DNA of 64,000 nt from Posidoniimonas corsicana (GTDB lineage: Bacteria > Planctomycetota > Planctomycetia > Pirellulales > Lacipirellulaceae). A program made the position numbers and the translations under genes. Numbering within the stretch: position 1 is the stretch's first letter; each line of letters opens with the position of its first letter. Under the pieces are notes generated by a model. It saw nothing but the letters and a program-made list of their open reading frames with translations. It did no database searches and was not told the origin of the DNA. The DNA is taken from the NCBI RefSeq assembly GCF_007859765.1, contig NZ_SIHJ01000001.1, positions 2,929,075 through 2,993,074 of the forward strand, given 5' to 3'. Below are positions 17,874 through 25,110 of the stretch, piece by piece.

Positions 17874-19253
17874 ATGATCTGCAGCTCTCAGATGCTCACT
17901 GTCCTCGCTTGTAGCGCTTCGTTGCTCGCCGGGCCCGCGTTAGGCCAGGCAGTGTGGCAGGGCGGCGTCAGCAGCGACGCGGCCGACGCACTCAATTGGA
18001 CCACAGGCTCCTTGCCCAATGGTGCAACCGATGTCGAGCTGCGGACGGGCGAAAACGCCGACCTCAACCTCGCCAGTGACGCCACTTGGAACACCCTCTT
18101 CTTCAACAGTGCCGGCGAGACCACGATCAACGGCGCGGGGACGCTAACGCTAAACTCCTCCGGCAACAACAACGCCATCCTCTCCGCAGGCGGGCCACTC
18201 ACCTCGACCATCAACACGCACCTTAGCACACCGACCAACATCCAGACCAACGGTCAGCACAGCTTGACCTTCAACGGGAACGTCGCCGCAAACAAGATCG
18301 AGGCCTTCGGAGGCACAACTGCCACCTTCAATGGCGACGTCACCGTATCGGATCAGTTCATCACCGTGGGGGGCGACTCGAGCGTCGTGTTCAACGGCAA
18401 CTACCACTGGGCAAGCGACGGCCTGCTGCAGACCGAGCTGGGAATCAACGGGCAGGGCGCGTCGGACGTAACCTTCACGTCGTTCACATCAGACTTCGCC
18501 GTGGGCGTAAACATCGTCAACATCTACGATGACGCAACCGTCCACATCGCCTCCGACTACGTATTCCAAGGCGCGACCGGGATCTGGTCGCGGCGGGGAA
18601 ACAACCACCTGGACCTGGCCGGCAACGACGAGGCCTTCGACTTCATCGGCAGCGACATGCCGGGCGGCGGCAACAGCCCCGACCCGAACATCCCCGTGAT
18701 CATGGGGATCGACTTCGGCGCCACACAAGGCGCCAACTCGCTCGTCTGGGCGACATCGAACTTCATGGGCGGCTCCTACCCCGTGACGAACTTCGAGGTT
18801 GGCGTCGACACGCTGGAGTTCGGCATCAACGGTCCGCAGTTCTTCACCGACGACCAACTCGGTCAGATCACCATCAATGGAGTTCCCTACGCCGCGTCCG
18901 ACCCAGGCGATGGCAGCGCCTACTGGACACGCGACTCGGCGAGCTTCCCGTTCTACCCGGCCTTCTTCAATCTTCCGACTGTCGACCTGCCCGGTGACTA
19001 CAACGACGACGGCCAGGTTGATGCCGCGGACTACACCGTCTGGCGGGACGCCCTGGGCACGGACGCCGCTCTCCCCAACGACCTCACTCCCGGGGCAGTC
19101 ACGCCCGTGGACTACGACGTCTGGTTGCAAAACTACGGGGCCTCGGGTGGCGTGGCGGTCGCCGCGGCCCCGGAGCCTGCGACGTTCTGTCTGGCGTGCG
19201 CAGCGTGCCTAGCCGTCGCCGGACGGCGGCTCAGCGCCCGGCGCCCCTGCTGA
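17874..19253 (+). CDS. PEP-CTERM surface protein with dockerin-like repeat (paralog 1)
   Basis: 459 aa. Signal peptide (…LAGPALG|QAVW), then a repetitive beta-rich region (N-rich 'NG.G.L.LN', 'VFNGNYHW') like autotransporter-adhesin or passenger-type helices, then a dockerin-like segment GDYNDDGQVDAADYTVWRD with Ca-binding DxNxDGxxD spacing at about 375-395 and a second, weaker copy (TPVDYDVWLQNYG). The C-terminus has the exosortase signal: APEPATF, hydrophobic helix, RRLSARR. Exosortase is expected to cut at PEP and anchor it at the surface. It is a paralog of the next gene (shared NW.TG…P.GA, VFNGNYH, DVTFT). The ATG at 17874 has only a poor ribosome site. Confidence 0.88.
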   Translation: MICSSQMLTVLACSASLLAGPALGQAVWQGGVSSDAADALNWTTGSLPNGATDVELRTGENADLNLASDATWNTLFFNSAGETTINGAGTLTLNSSGNNNAILSAGGPLTSTINTHLSTPTNIQTNGQHSLTFNGNVAANKIEAFGGTTATFNGDVTVSDQFITVGGDSSVVFNGNYHWASDGLLQTELGINGQGASDVTFTSFTSDFAVGVNIVNIYDDATVHIASDYVFQGATGIWSRRGNNHLDLAGNDEAFDFIGSDMPGGGNSPDPNIPVIMGIDFGATQGANSLVWATSNFMGGSYPVTNFEVGVDTLEFGINGPQFFTDDQLGQITINGVPYAASDPGDGSAYWTRDSASFPFYPAFFNLPTVDLPGDYNDDGQVDAADYTVWRDALGTDAALPNDLTPGAVTPVDYDVWLQNYGASGGVAVAAAPEPATFCLACAACLAVAGRRLSARRPC

Positions 19254-19272
19254 CCTCATGCTTCGCAGGGTA

Positions 19273-19286
19273 TCCGTCCGGACGGA
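19273..19286. repeat. 14-bp palindrome between the PEP-CTERM paralogs
   Basis: TCCGTCCGGACGGA is perfectly self-complementary and sits in the 108-bp gap between the two paralogous genes. A possible operator or RNA-processing hairpin; there is no U-tract, so it is not a classical terminator. Confidence 0.35.
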
Positions 19287-19361
19287 CGACTTCCCGCTCC
19301 TTGACTCGACCATTACTGCGACGAACCGCTACTTGCAACTCTGATCTACAGGAGTGAATGA

Positions 19362-20510
19362 ATGCCCCACCGCATATGTTCCCTATTAAGCGGGCTGCTG
19401 ATCTGCTCACTTCCAGTTCTGGCGGTCGCCGAGGACCGACTCTGGACAGGCGCCGTCAGCAACGATGTCACCAACGCCGGCAACTGGGACCTTGGACTTC
19501 CGACCGGCGCCGACCGGGCCAACTTCCGGGCCGACGGCTCGCCAGGCGCGCCGGATCTTGGAGCGAACAACGTGACCTGGGACCAGCTTAGGTTCAACAA
19601 CATCGGACCCACTCACATCCAGGGAGCGGGCGTCATCAACCTAAACGCCGGGTCGAACCCGGCAGTGTATTCCGAGGGCGGCGCGGTCGGTCCTTCGGTG
19701 GTTGACCCCGATATCGTGACCGCTGGCGAGATCCAGAGCAACGGAGACCATGACCTTGTTTTTAACGGGTCGGTGACCGCTGGCGGGATCCAGGCATTCT
19801 CGTCCACCTCGACCTACAACGGGGACGTGACGGTAACCGCCGAATTCATCAGCGCCAACTCGACCATCATCTTCAACGGGAACTACCACCGGAGCACCGC
19901 GGTCGCTGGGATCGGCATCAACAACTCCGGCTCCGACGTAACCTTCACGACCCTATCGTCCGACGACCCTCTGCACCCAAACGGAGCCAACATCCTCAAC
20001 CTGTACGGCAACCACACGATCCGTAACGGCCAGAACAACACCTTCAATGACTCACGACCGTGGGGGCGCAACGGGACCACAAACACGTACAGCCTGAACG
20101 GCTTTGACGACACGGTGCCGTTCATCGGGACGGACAACGGCAGCACGATGGTGATCGACTTCGGAACCCCGGGCGTCGCCAACTCGTTGATCTGGCAAGA
20201 GGGCGGCTTCAATGGAACCGGTGCGGCCTACCTTGTGGAAGGCTTTGATGTTGGACTCGACAGCCTGCGGCTGGGCGTCTCGGCCCCGTTCGCAGATACG
20301 CAGCTGACCCAGATCACGGTGAACGGCATTGCCTACTCGGCCGACGACCCGATGACCGGGGCCGCCTACTGGAGCCTGGACGGGAACAACTTCGTACAAG
20401 TCTTGCAGGGTGGCGTGCCTGAGCCGTCGGCGTCCACGCTGCTCCTTTTAGCGCTTGCGGGATCGACTCGACGGAGAAGCCCGCGAGGCGGCCACCGAAG
20501 GAGTTGCTAG
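19362..20510 (+). CDS. PEP-CTERM surface protein (paralog 2)
   Basis: 382 aa, with a good ribosome site (CAGGAGTGAATGA). Signal peptide (…PVLAVA|EDR) and the same beta-rich plan as its upstream paralog, sharing the landmarks NW.LG.PTGAD, 'HIQGAGVINLNAGSNPAVYS', 'STIIFNGNYH' and 'SDVTFTTLSSD'. The exosortase signal VPEPSASTLLLLALAG is followed by an Arg-rich tail. Unlike paralog 1 it has no dockerin-like repeat, so the two have diverged mainly at the C-terminal module. Probably secreted and anchored by the exosortase encoded at 27.7 kb. Confidence 0.87.
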   Translation: MPHRICSLLSGLLICSLPVLAVAEDRLWTGAVSNDVTNAGNWDLGLPTGADRANFRADGSPGAPDLGANNVTWDQLRFNNIGPTHIQGAGVINLNAGSNPAVYSEGGAVGPSVVDPDIVTAGEIQSNGDHDLVFNGSVTAGGIQAFSSTSTYNGDVTVTAEFISANSTIIFNGNYHRSTAVAGIGINNSGSDVTFTTLSSDDPLHPNGANILNLYGNHTIRNGQNNTFNDSRPWGRNGTTNTYSLNGFDDTVPFIGTDNGSTMVIDFGTPGVANSLIWQEGGFNGTGAAYLVEGFDVGLDSLRLGVSAPFADTQLTQITVNGIAYSADDPMTGAAYWSLDGNNFVQVLQGGVPEPSASTLLLLALAGSTRRRSPRGGHRRSC

Positions 20511-20614
20511 ATCGACTTCAACACGCGACCTACCACCAGAGCGTGCTGGGACGCCACCCTGCCCCAGCACGCTGTCGCGACGCACATGACACACAAAGTA
20601 CAGAGACTCACGCT

Positions 20615-22081
20615 ATGGGGCGACAGGCGGCGATCGCAGTGTTGCAGACACAGTTGGCGCGCACAATGTGCCTGGCCATGGCTGCGACTGCTGCCGCGAA
20701 ATGCGGCGCGGCGCCGCAGGTTGGCGTGTACTACTACCCGTGGTACGGCCCCGGCTCTGGAGGCCACACCTTCGATGATACGTTACGTGCCCATCTTACG
20801 CCGGATCCGCAGCTGCCTGCCGCTGGCCTCAACGGCCGCGACGCTAGCGTGGTCGAGCGACACATCGATCAGAGCCACACGGGAAACATTTCGATGTGGT
20901 CGTTGAGCTGGTGGGGCCCGGGCGGGTTTGAAGACATTACGATCCGTAACCACATCCTCACCCACCCCCGCGCGCCCGAGCTGCAGTACACCATTCACTA
21001 CGAGTCGGCAGGCCGGATGGCCCCGATTGACTCCCCGGATTACTCCAACCTACTGCCTGACTTTCGGCACCTGGCCAACCACATTTGGAGCGATCCCAAC
21101 TACATGCGGATAGACGGCCGGCCGGTCGTTTTCATGTACCTCACTCGCGAGTTCTTCAAGACGCCCGAGTCCTGGTCATTGCTTTCTGACACACGTGAAG
21201 CAATTGCCCAGGAGTATGGCTACGCCCCCTACATCATCGGTGATGACTTCTTCGGCTCATCACCGGTTGACACCGCGCGAGCCGCTCAGTTTGACGCGAT
21301 TACCAACTTCGATGTCTACGGAACCGTGTTTGGCGGTGGATTTGCTAACCAATCCCGCGTGAACGCCCTGGCCAGCATCTACGCCAATGCGAAGGCGGCC
21401 GCGGCGGCCGCCGGTGTGGGATTCGTTCCTACCGCATCCCCGGGCTTTAACGACACCGCCGTGCGTCCTGGCCCCGCCCCGGCTGCCAGGTACCTTGCAG
21501 AGCTGGGCCCTAATGCTAACGGCTCTACATTCACCACTGTGCTAGAGGACGCGGTCTTGCCAAACACCGATCCCACGGTGGGCGACCTGATCATGATCAA
21601 CTCGTTCAATGAGTGGCACGAGGACACGCAGATCGAGGCCAGCGTTCTAGCCGCCCTCACCAACAGCGACGACTCGTCGACGGGCGCCGCCTTCACCAGG
21701 GGGCGATACGACGAGGGTTACGGGAGCCTGTACCTGGACCTCCTCAGGACCGCAACCGTCCTGGCGGGAGACTACAACTTCGACGGCGCGGTCGACCCAG
21801 CCGACTACAGCGTCTGGCGGGCGGACTACAACCACACCGGGATCGACGTGGCGGCCGATGGTAATCGAGACGGCACAGTTGACGCCGCGGACTATGTTGT
21901 CTGGAGGGACGCGCTCGCGGCGGTCGGCGATGCAAGAAACAGCCCAATAACGGTCCCAGAGCCTGGAGCGCGTCTGCTAGCCTCGGCCTTGTGCTTAACC
22001 CTGGGTATCACTCCATCCCGTCGATTCCCTGAGCGGCTGGGTTTTCTCGACGCTCTCATCAAGTCACGTCGCAGACCATGA
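20615..22081 (+). CDS. GH99-like glycosidase with dockerin-like repeats and PEP-CTERM
   Basis: 488 aa from ATG 20615 (MGRQAAIAV). After the signal peptide the catalytic domain opens with GVYYYPWYG, continues with WWGPGGFED and IDGRPVVFMY, and closes with the acidic motif SFNEWHEDTQIE, the pattern of GH99/GH71-like endo-mannosidase folds. It would act on alpha-mannan-like glycans; the substrate is inferred. Two Ca-binding dockerin-like repeats (GDYNFDGAVDPADY; DGNRDGTVDAADY) precede VPEPGARLLASAL, the exosortase signal. The tail after the hydrophobic helix is unusually long (about 22 residues). The stop overlaps an ATG at 22078 in another frame, but the next gene probably starts at 22138. Confidence 0.8.
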   Translation: MGRQAAIAVLQTQLARTMCLAMAATAAAKCGAAPQVGVYYYPWYGPGSGGHTFDDTLRAHLTPDPQLPAAGLNGRDASVVERHIDQSHTGNISMWSLSWWGPGGFEDITIRNHILTHPRAPELQYTIHYESAGRMAPIDSPDYSNLLPDFRHLANHIWSDPNYMRIDGRPVVFMYLTREFFKTPESWSLLSDTREAIAQEYGYAPYIIGDDFFGSSPVDTARAAQFDAITNFDVYGTVFGGGFANQSRVNALASIYANAKAAAAAAGVGFVPTASPGFNDTAVRPGPAPAARYLAELGPNANGSTFTTVLEDAVLPNTDPTVGDLIMINSFNEWHEDTQIEASVLAALTNSDDSSTGAAFTRGRYDEGYGSLYLDLLRTATVLAGDYNFDGAVDPADYSVWRADYNHTGIDVAADGNRDGTVDAADYVVWRDALAAVGDARNSPITVPEPGARLLASALCLTLGITPSRRFPERLGFLDALIKSRRRP

Positions 22082-22137
22082 CGACACGCAAGCCACCAAG
22101 CCCCTTCCTATGCTCTCCAAGCCGACGGATCACCGGC

Positions 22138-22626
22138 ATGAGTCAGCGCCAACGGCTGACCACGGTGCGCGTCCGACTCGCACTAGCCGCCATCGCATGT
22201 CCACTTGCGCTGACCTGTGGCGGATGTAACGATAGCCCTGTCTCGTCCGACCAGTCGCAGCTGCAAGCGGCGATGAATTTGCTGGGCCTGCAGTACGGCG
22301 GATACGTATCCGAGCACCAGGGCGCCGGCCCCCCCAACAAGGCGTCGCTCCGCTCCTTCCTGCAAGCGCGGCTACCGCTGCTTCAGGACTTCGGGGTAGC
22401 GGGGGTCGATGACCTTCTGCCAAACGGACGCGACGGTGCGCCAATCCAAGTGATCTATGGGAAACCACTCCAAGTGGCCGATCGTCCGCAGTACGTCTGG
22501 GTTGCGTACGAGGCGTCCGCTCCAACCGGCTCGAGGCTCGCATGCGACAGCCGCGGAGGCGTCTACGAGCTCTCGGAGGAGGACTTTGCGAACCAGATCG
22601 GAGAGCGACTACTACCCTCCGGCTAG
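22138..22626 (+). CDS. Probable lipoprotein, unknown function
   Basis: 162 aa from ATG 22138, with an N-terminal export signal ending in a possible lipobox (LTCGGC). An in-frame ATG at 22078 would add 20 residues and bury the signal. The mature part begins 'NDSPVSSDQSQLQAAMNLLGLQYGGYVSEHQG' in segments and ends in a 'VWVAYEA…GGVYELSEEDF' block typical of small planctomycete lipoproteins encoded beside DUF1559 pilin-like genes. No function is known. The gap to the DUF1559 start (93 bp) holds a CCCGCGC/GCGCGGG inverted repeat (about 22636-22669). Confidence 0.65.
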   Translation: MSQRQRLTTVRVRLALAAIACPLALTCGGCNDSPVSSDQSQLQAAMNLLGLQYGGYVSEHQGAGPPNKASLRSFLQARLPLLQDFGVAGVDDLLPNGRDGAPIQVIYGKPLQVADRPQYVWVAYEASAPTGSRLACDSRGGVYELSEEDFANQIGERLLPSG

Positions 22627-22719
22627 GTGTCTCCACCCGCGCGGACGCAAGCCTCACAGACGTGCGCGGGCCGCGGGGCCGATCAGCAGAACTCTACCCT
22701 TCTAGAAACAGTTCTTCTC

Positions 22720-23895
22720 ATGCGAACAGTATCCACTAAGCGACCCAAAGAGTCGGTCCGTTGCGCGCATTCAGATCTGCGTGGTTTCACGCTCGTGGAA
22801 TTGCTGGTAGTAATCGCGATCATCGGTGTTCTGATCGCGTTGCTGCTTCCAGCGGTCCAATCGGCCCGCGAATCGGCCCGACGCACCCAGTGCAAGAATC
22901 AGCTCAAGCAGATTGGCTTAGCAATGCAGAACCACGTCAGCTCGCTGAGCGTGTTTCCGACTGGAGGCGACGGCTACAACCCCGACATCCGCAACTACCT
23001 CAGCGGCACGGACACCAGCAACCCTGCCAACTCGAGCGGAACCCCCAACGGCCCGAACAAGCAGGGACTCGGCTGGGGTTACCAAATCCTGCCCTACCTG
23101 GAGGAGAACTCCCTCAAGGACATCACTTCGATGTCGCGGCTGGCGTCAACAAAGGTGGCGCTCTACTTCTGCCCCTCAAGACGCTCGACTGCCATCTCAT
23201 CGGCCTTCAGCCCCGCCGCCGGTGGAATCCAGATCCCGTACCTGCTCACCGACTACGCCGCCGCGTACCCGGTAACCTACCTCAGCCCAACCCGATCGGC
23301 CGCGCGGCAGATCACGCCGGTGCCGTGGAGCGACCCGTCTATCAATGTCGTCTACTCCAGGATCTACAACGCGTTTATGTACGGCCGCGTTGAGGGAGGA
23401 GTGAGCACGCCCGTCCGGCCAGCGGATAACTACATCTGCGACGGAGTCATCGTCCGCACGCCCTGGCGGTGGCGGCAGCAGACGTTCGCCCGCGGCGTGA
23501 GCCGCGCCGTGAAGCCGGCGAAGATCGTTGACGGGCTCAGCAAGACCCTGCTGGTGTCTGAGAAGCTGGTCCGCACCGACCTCTACGAAGGCGGCAGTTG
23601 GTCCGACGACCTCGGATGGGCCGACGGCTGGGACCCCGACCAGATCCGGACGACCGGCCTCCAGCCGCTGCGCGACGACGACCCCTTCTGCTACGGCGCT
23701 CGTCAGAACTGGTGCGGAGGCGTGCCGCCGGGGCACAACGACGTGTTCGCCTTCGGGTCCGCCCACCCGGGAGGGATCAACGCCGTGCTGTGCGATGGCT
23801 CGGTCCGGCAGATCAACTACGACGTGGATGTCGTGCTATTCAATGTCCTGGGTGGACGCAATGATGCTGGCGTCACTGCGGGCCTCAACCTTTGA
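22720..23895 (+). CDS. DUF1559 prepilin-like protein
   Basis: 391 aa from ATG 22720. Type IV/II prepilin N-terminus: [25 protein letters not shown], with the G|F cleavage site and the E5 needed for assembly. Next is the DUF1559 body ('[19 protein letters not shown]') and the C-terminal H-X9-DG signature ([12 protein letters not shown]). Planctomycetes encode many such proteins, processed by prepilin peptidase and probably assembled or retained at the cell envelope. Full length. It is the intact counterpart of the fragment immediately downstream. No Shine-Dalgarno is visible. Confidence 0.93.
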   Translation: MRTVSTKRPKESVRCAHSDLRGFTLVELLVVIAIIGVLIALLLPAVQSARESARRTQCKNQLKQIGLAMQNHVSSLSVFPTGGDGYNPDIRNYLSGTDTSNPANSSGTPNGPNKQGLGWGYQILPYLEENSLKDITSMSRLASTKVALYFCPSRRSTAISSAFSPAAGGIQIPYLLTDYAAAYPVTYLSPTRSAARQITPVPWSDPSINVVYSRIYNAFMYGRVEGGVSTPVRPADNYICDGVIVRTPWRWRQQTFARGVSRAVKPAKIVDGLSKTLLVSEKLVRTDLYEGGSWSDDLGWADGWDPDQIRTTGLQPLRDDDPFCYGARQNWCGGVPPGHNDVFAFGSAHPGGINAVLCDGSVRQINYDVDVVLFNVLGGRNDAGVTAGLNL

Positions 23896-23924
23896 GAACT
23901 GGACAGCAACAAATGGCTGTGTAG

Positions 23925-24206
23925 ATGCATAACGCAGCGTCATCCTACGCAACACCTGACGGCGGCGCATCGGCCGCCAGGACAGGCGACGCACGCCGTC
24001 GGCGTACGACCGGGCTCACCATGGTCGAGCTGCTGGTTGTGGTCGCAATCATCGGCATGCCAGTTGCGATGCTCCCCGCTGCACATGCGGCGCGAGAGTC
24101 CGCCCGACGAACCCAGTGCGCGAACAACCTGAAGCAATCCGGCTGCGGGATTCTCAACCTTGAGAACACATTCGGCGCCTTCCCTAGCGGTGACATCGCA
24201 CCCTTG
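23925..24206 (+). pseudogene. DUF1559 fragment (head only), fused in frame to an oxidoreductase remnant
   Basis: The N-terminal third of a second DUF1559 gene: [28 protein letters not shown] is followed by [14 protein letters not shown] and '[14 protein letters not shown]'. The prepilin helix is already damaged ([11 protein letters not shown] replaced by [11 protein letters not shown]) and everything after GAFPSG is missing. The frame runs directly into a Gfo/Idh/MocA fragment, so the predicted 161-aa product is a chimera of two decayed genes, not a functional protein. It starts only 30 bp after the intact DUF1559 gene. Confidence 0.8.
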
Positions 24207-24555
24207 CCCGAGATCGACGACTACCGATCGGTCCTCGACCGCCAGGACATCGACGTGGTGAGCATCGTCACCCCGGACCACTGGCATGTGAGAATCGCGG
24301 TCGACGTGTTCGAGGCGGGCAAGCACGTCTTCTGTGGGAGAACTTCTGCCGAACGCTCCGGGAGGGCGGGCCCCCGGTATCCGATGCCTTGTGCCACCTA
24401 CATACCATGAACACCTGCCACTTGGCGGCAATCGCGGCAAAGCTCGGTCGGAGCATCCGAGGAACCCTGCCGCTGAACGCATCGAGTGCGATACAGTCGC
24501 CGAAGGGCTCGCCGCCCGGACGCCCAGGAGCGACTACGAGATCATCCGCGTGTAG
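24207..24555 (+). pseudogene. Gfo/Idh/MocA oxidoreductase remnant with internal deletion and frameshift
   Basis: The first block reads [20 protein letters not shown] and [19 protein letters not shown], the end of a Rossmann NAD-binding domain. About 24334 the frame changes and the text resumes as [18 protein letters not shown] and NTCHLAAIAAKLGRSIR, the C-terminal hallmark of planctomycete Gfo/Idh/MocA proteins ('ENF..C.R…PVSD…CHL.NIA..LGR'). Near 24465 another shift gives AERIECDTVAEGLAARTPRSDYEI. Roughly 200 residues between the two blocks are missing. A pseudogene beyond reasonable doubt. Confidence 0.82.
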
Positions 24556-24634
24556 GAGATCCCGGAGATCGCGTCCATCACCAAACTAGACCGGAACTCA
24601 ACCCGCCTGACCAACCAGAGCGACTGCCTGACGG

Positions 24635-25024
24635 CTAACCTTCCGCCGGCAGCGCGTGCTCGCGGAGTTCTTCCAAGGACGCGAACTCCAGGGCGGTCAT
24701 GTGGGTCGCCTCCAAACGCACCGGCGGCGCGACGCCAGCGTCATAGGCCTCCTTCCACCGCGATGCGCACAGGCACCAGCGGTCGCCCGGCTGGACACCG
24801 GGGAACATATACTCGGGAATCGGGGTCGAGAGGTCGTTGCCCACGCGCCGGCTGAAGGCGAGAAACTCATCGGTCGCCTGGATGCAGACGACGTGTAGCC
24901 CGGCGTCGCTCAGCCCTGTCCGGCAGAAGCCGTCACGGTAGAATCCGGTCATCGGGTCGGTGCAGCAGCTCTGCAGCTCGCCGCCCAGCACATTCTTGCC
25001 ACTGTTTGGCGGGGGTGCGCTCAT
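24635..25024 (-). CDS. DUF2237 family protein
   Basis: 129 aa from ATG 25024, with GAGG seven bases upstream; a GTG at 25033 is an alternative. Conserved DUF2237 landmarks: KNVLGGELQSCCTDP, TGFYRDGFCRTG, DEFLAFSRRVGNDLSTP, PGDRWCLCASRW and LEATH. The family is a small cytosolic, Cys-containing protein of unknown function found widely in bacteria. Monocistronic: the upstream side is closed by the terminator of the Wzc-like gene. Confidence 0.9.
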   Translation of the reverse strand: MSAPPPNSGKNVLGGELQSCCTDPMTGFYRDGFCRTGLSDAGLHVVCIQATDEFLAFSRRVGNDLSTPIPEYMFPGVQPGDRWCLCASRWKEAYDAGVAPPVRLEATHMTALEFASLEELREHALPAEG

Positions 25025-25039
25025 CGGGGTCACCTCAAG

Positions 25040-25076
25040 AAAAAAGGCGGGGCCCGGGATGGACCCCGCCTTTGTT
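25040..25076 (-). terminator. Rho-independent terminator of the Wzc-like gene
   Basis: On the minus strand AAAGGCGGGG pairs with CCCCGCCTTT around a short loop and is followed by a T-run (plus strand A-run at 25040-25046). It lies 35 bp after the stop of the gene at 25111 and just before the DUF2237 start. Confidence 0.8.
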
Positions 25077-25110
25077 TATAGCGGGCAGACGCGACGCCTG
25101 CGAGTCGCGG

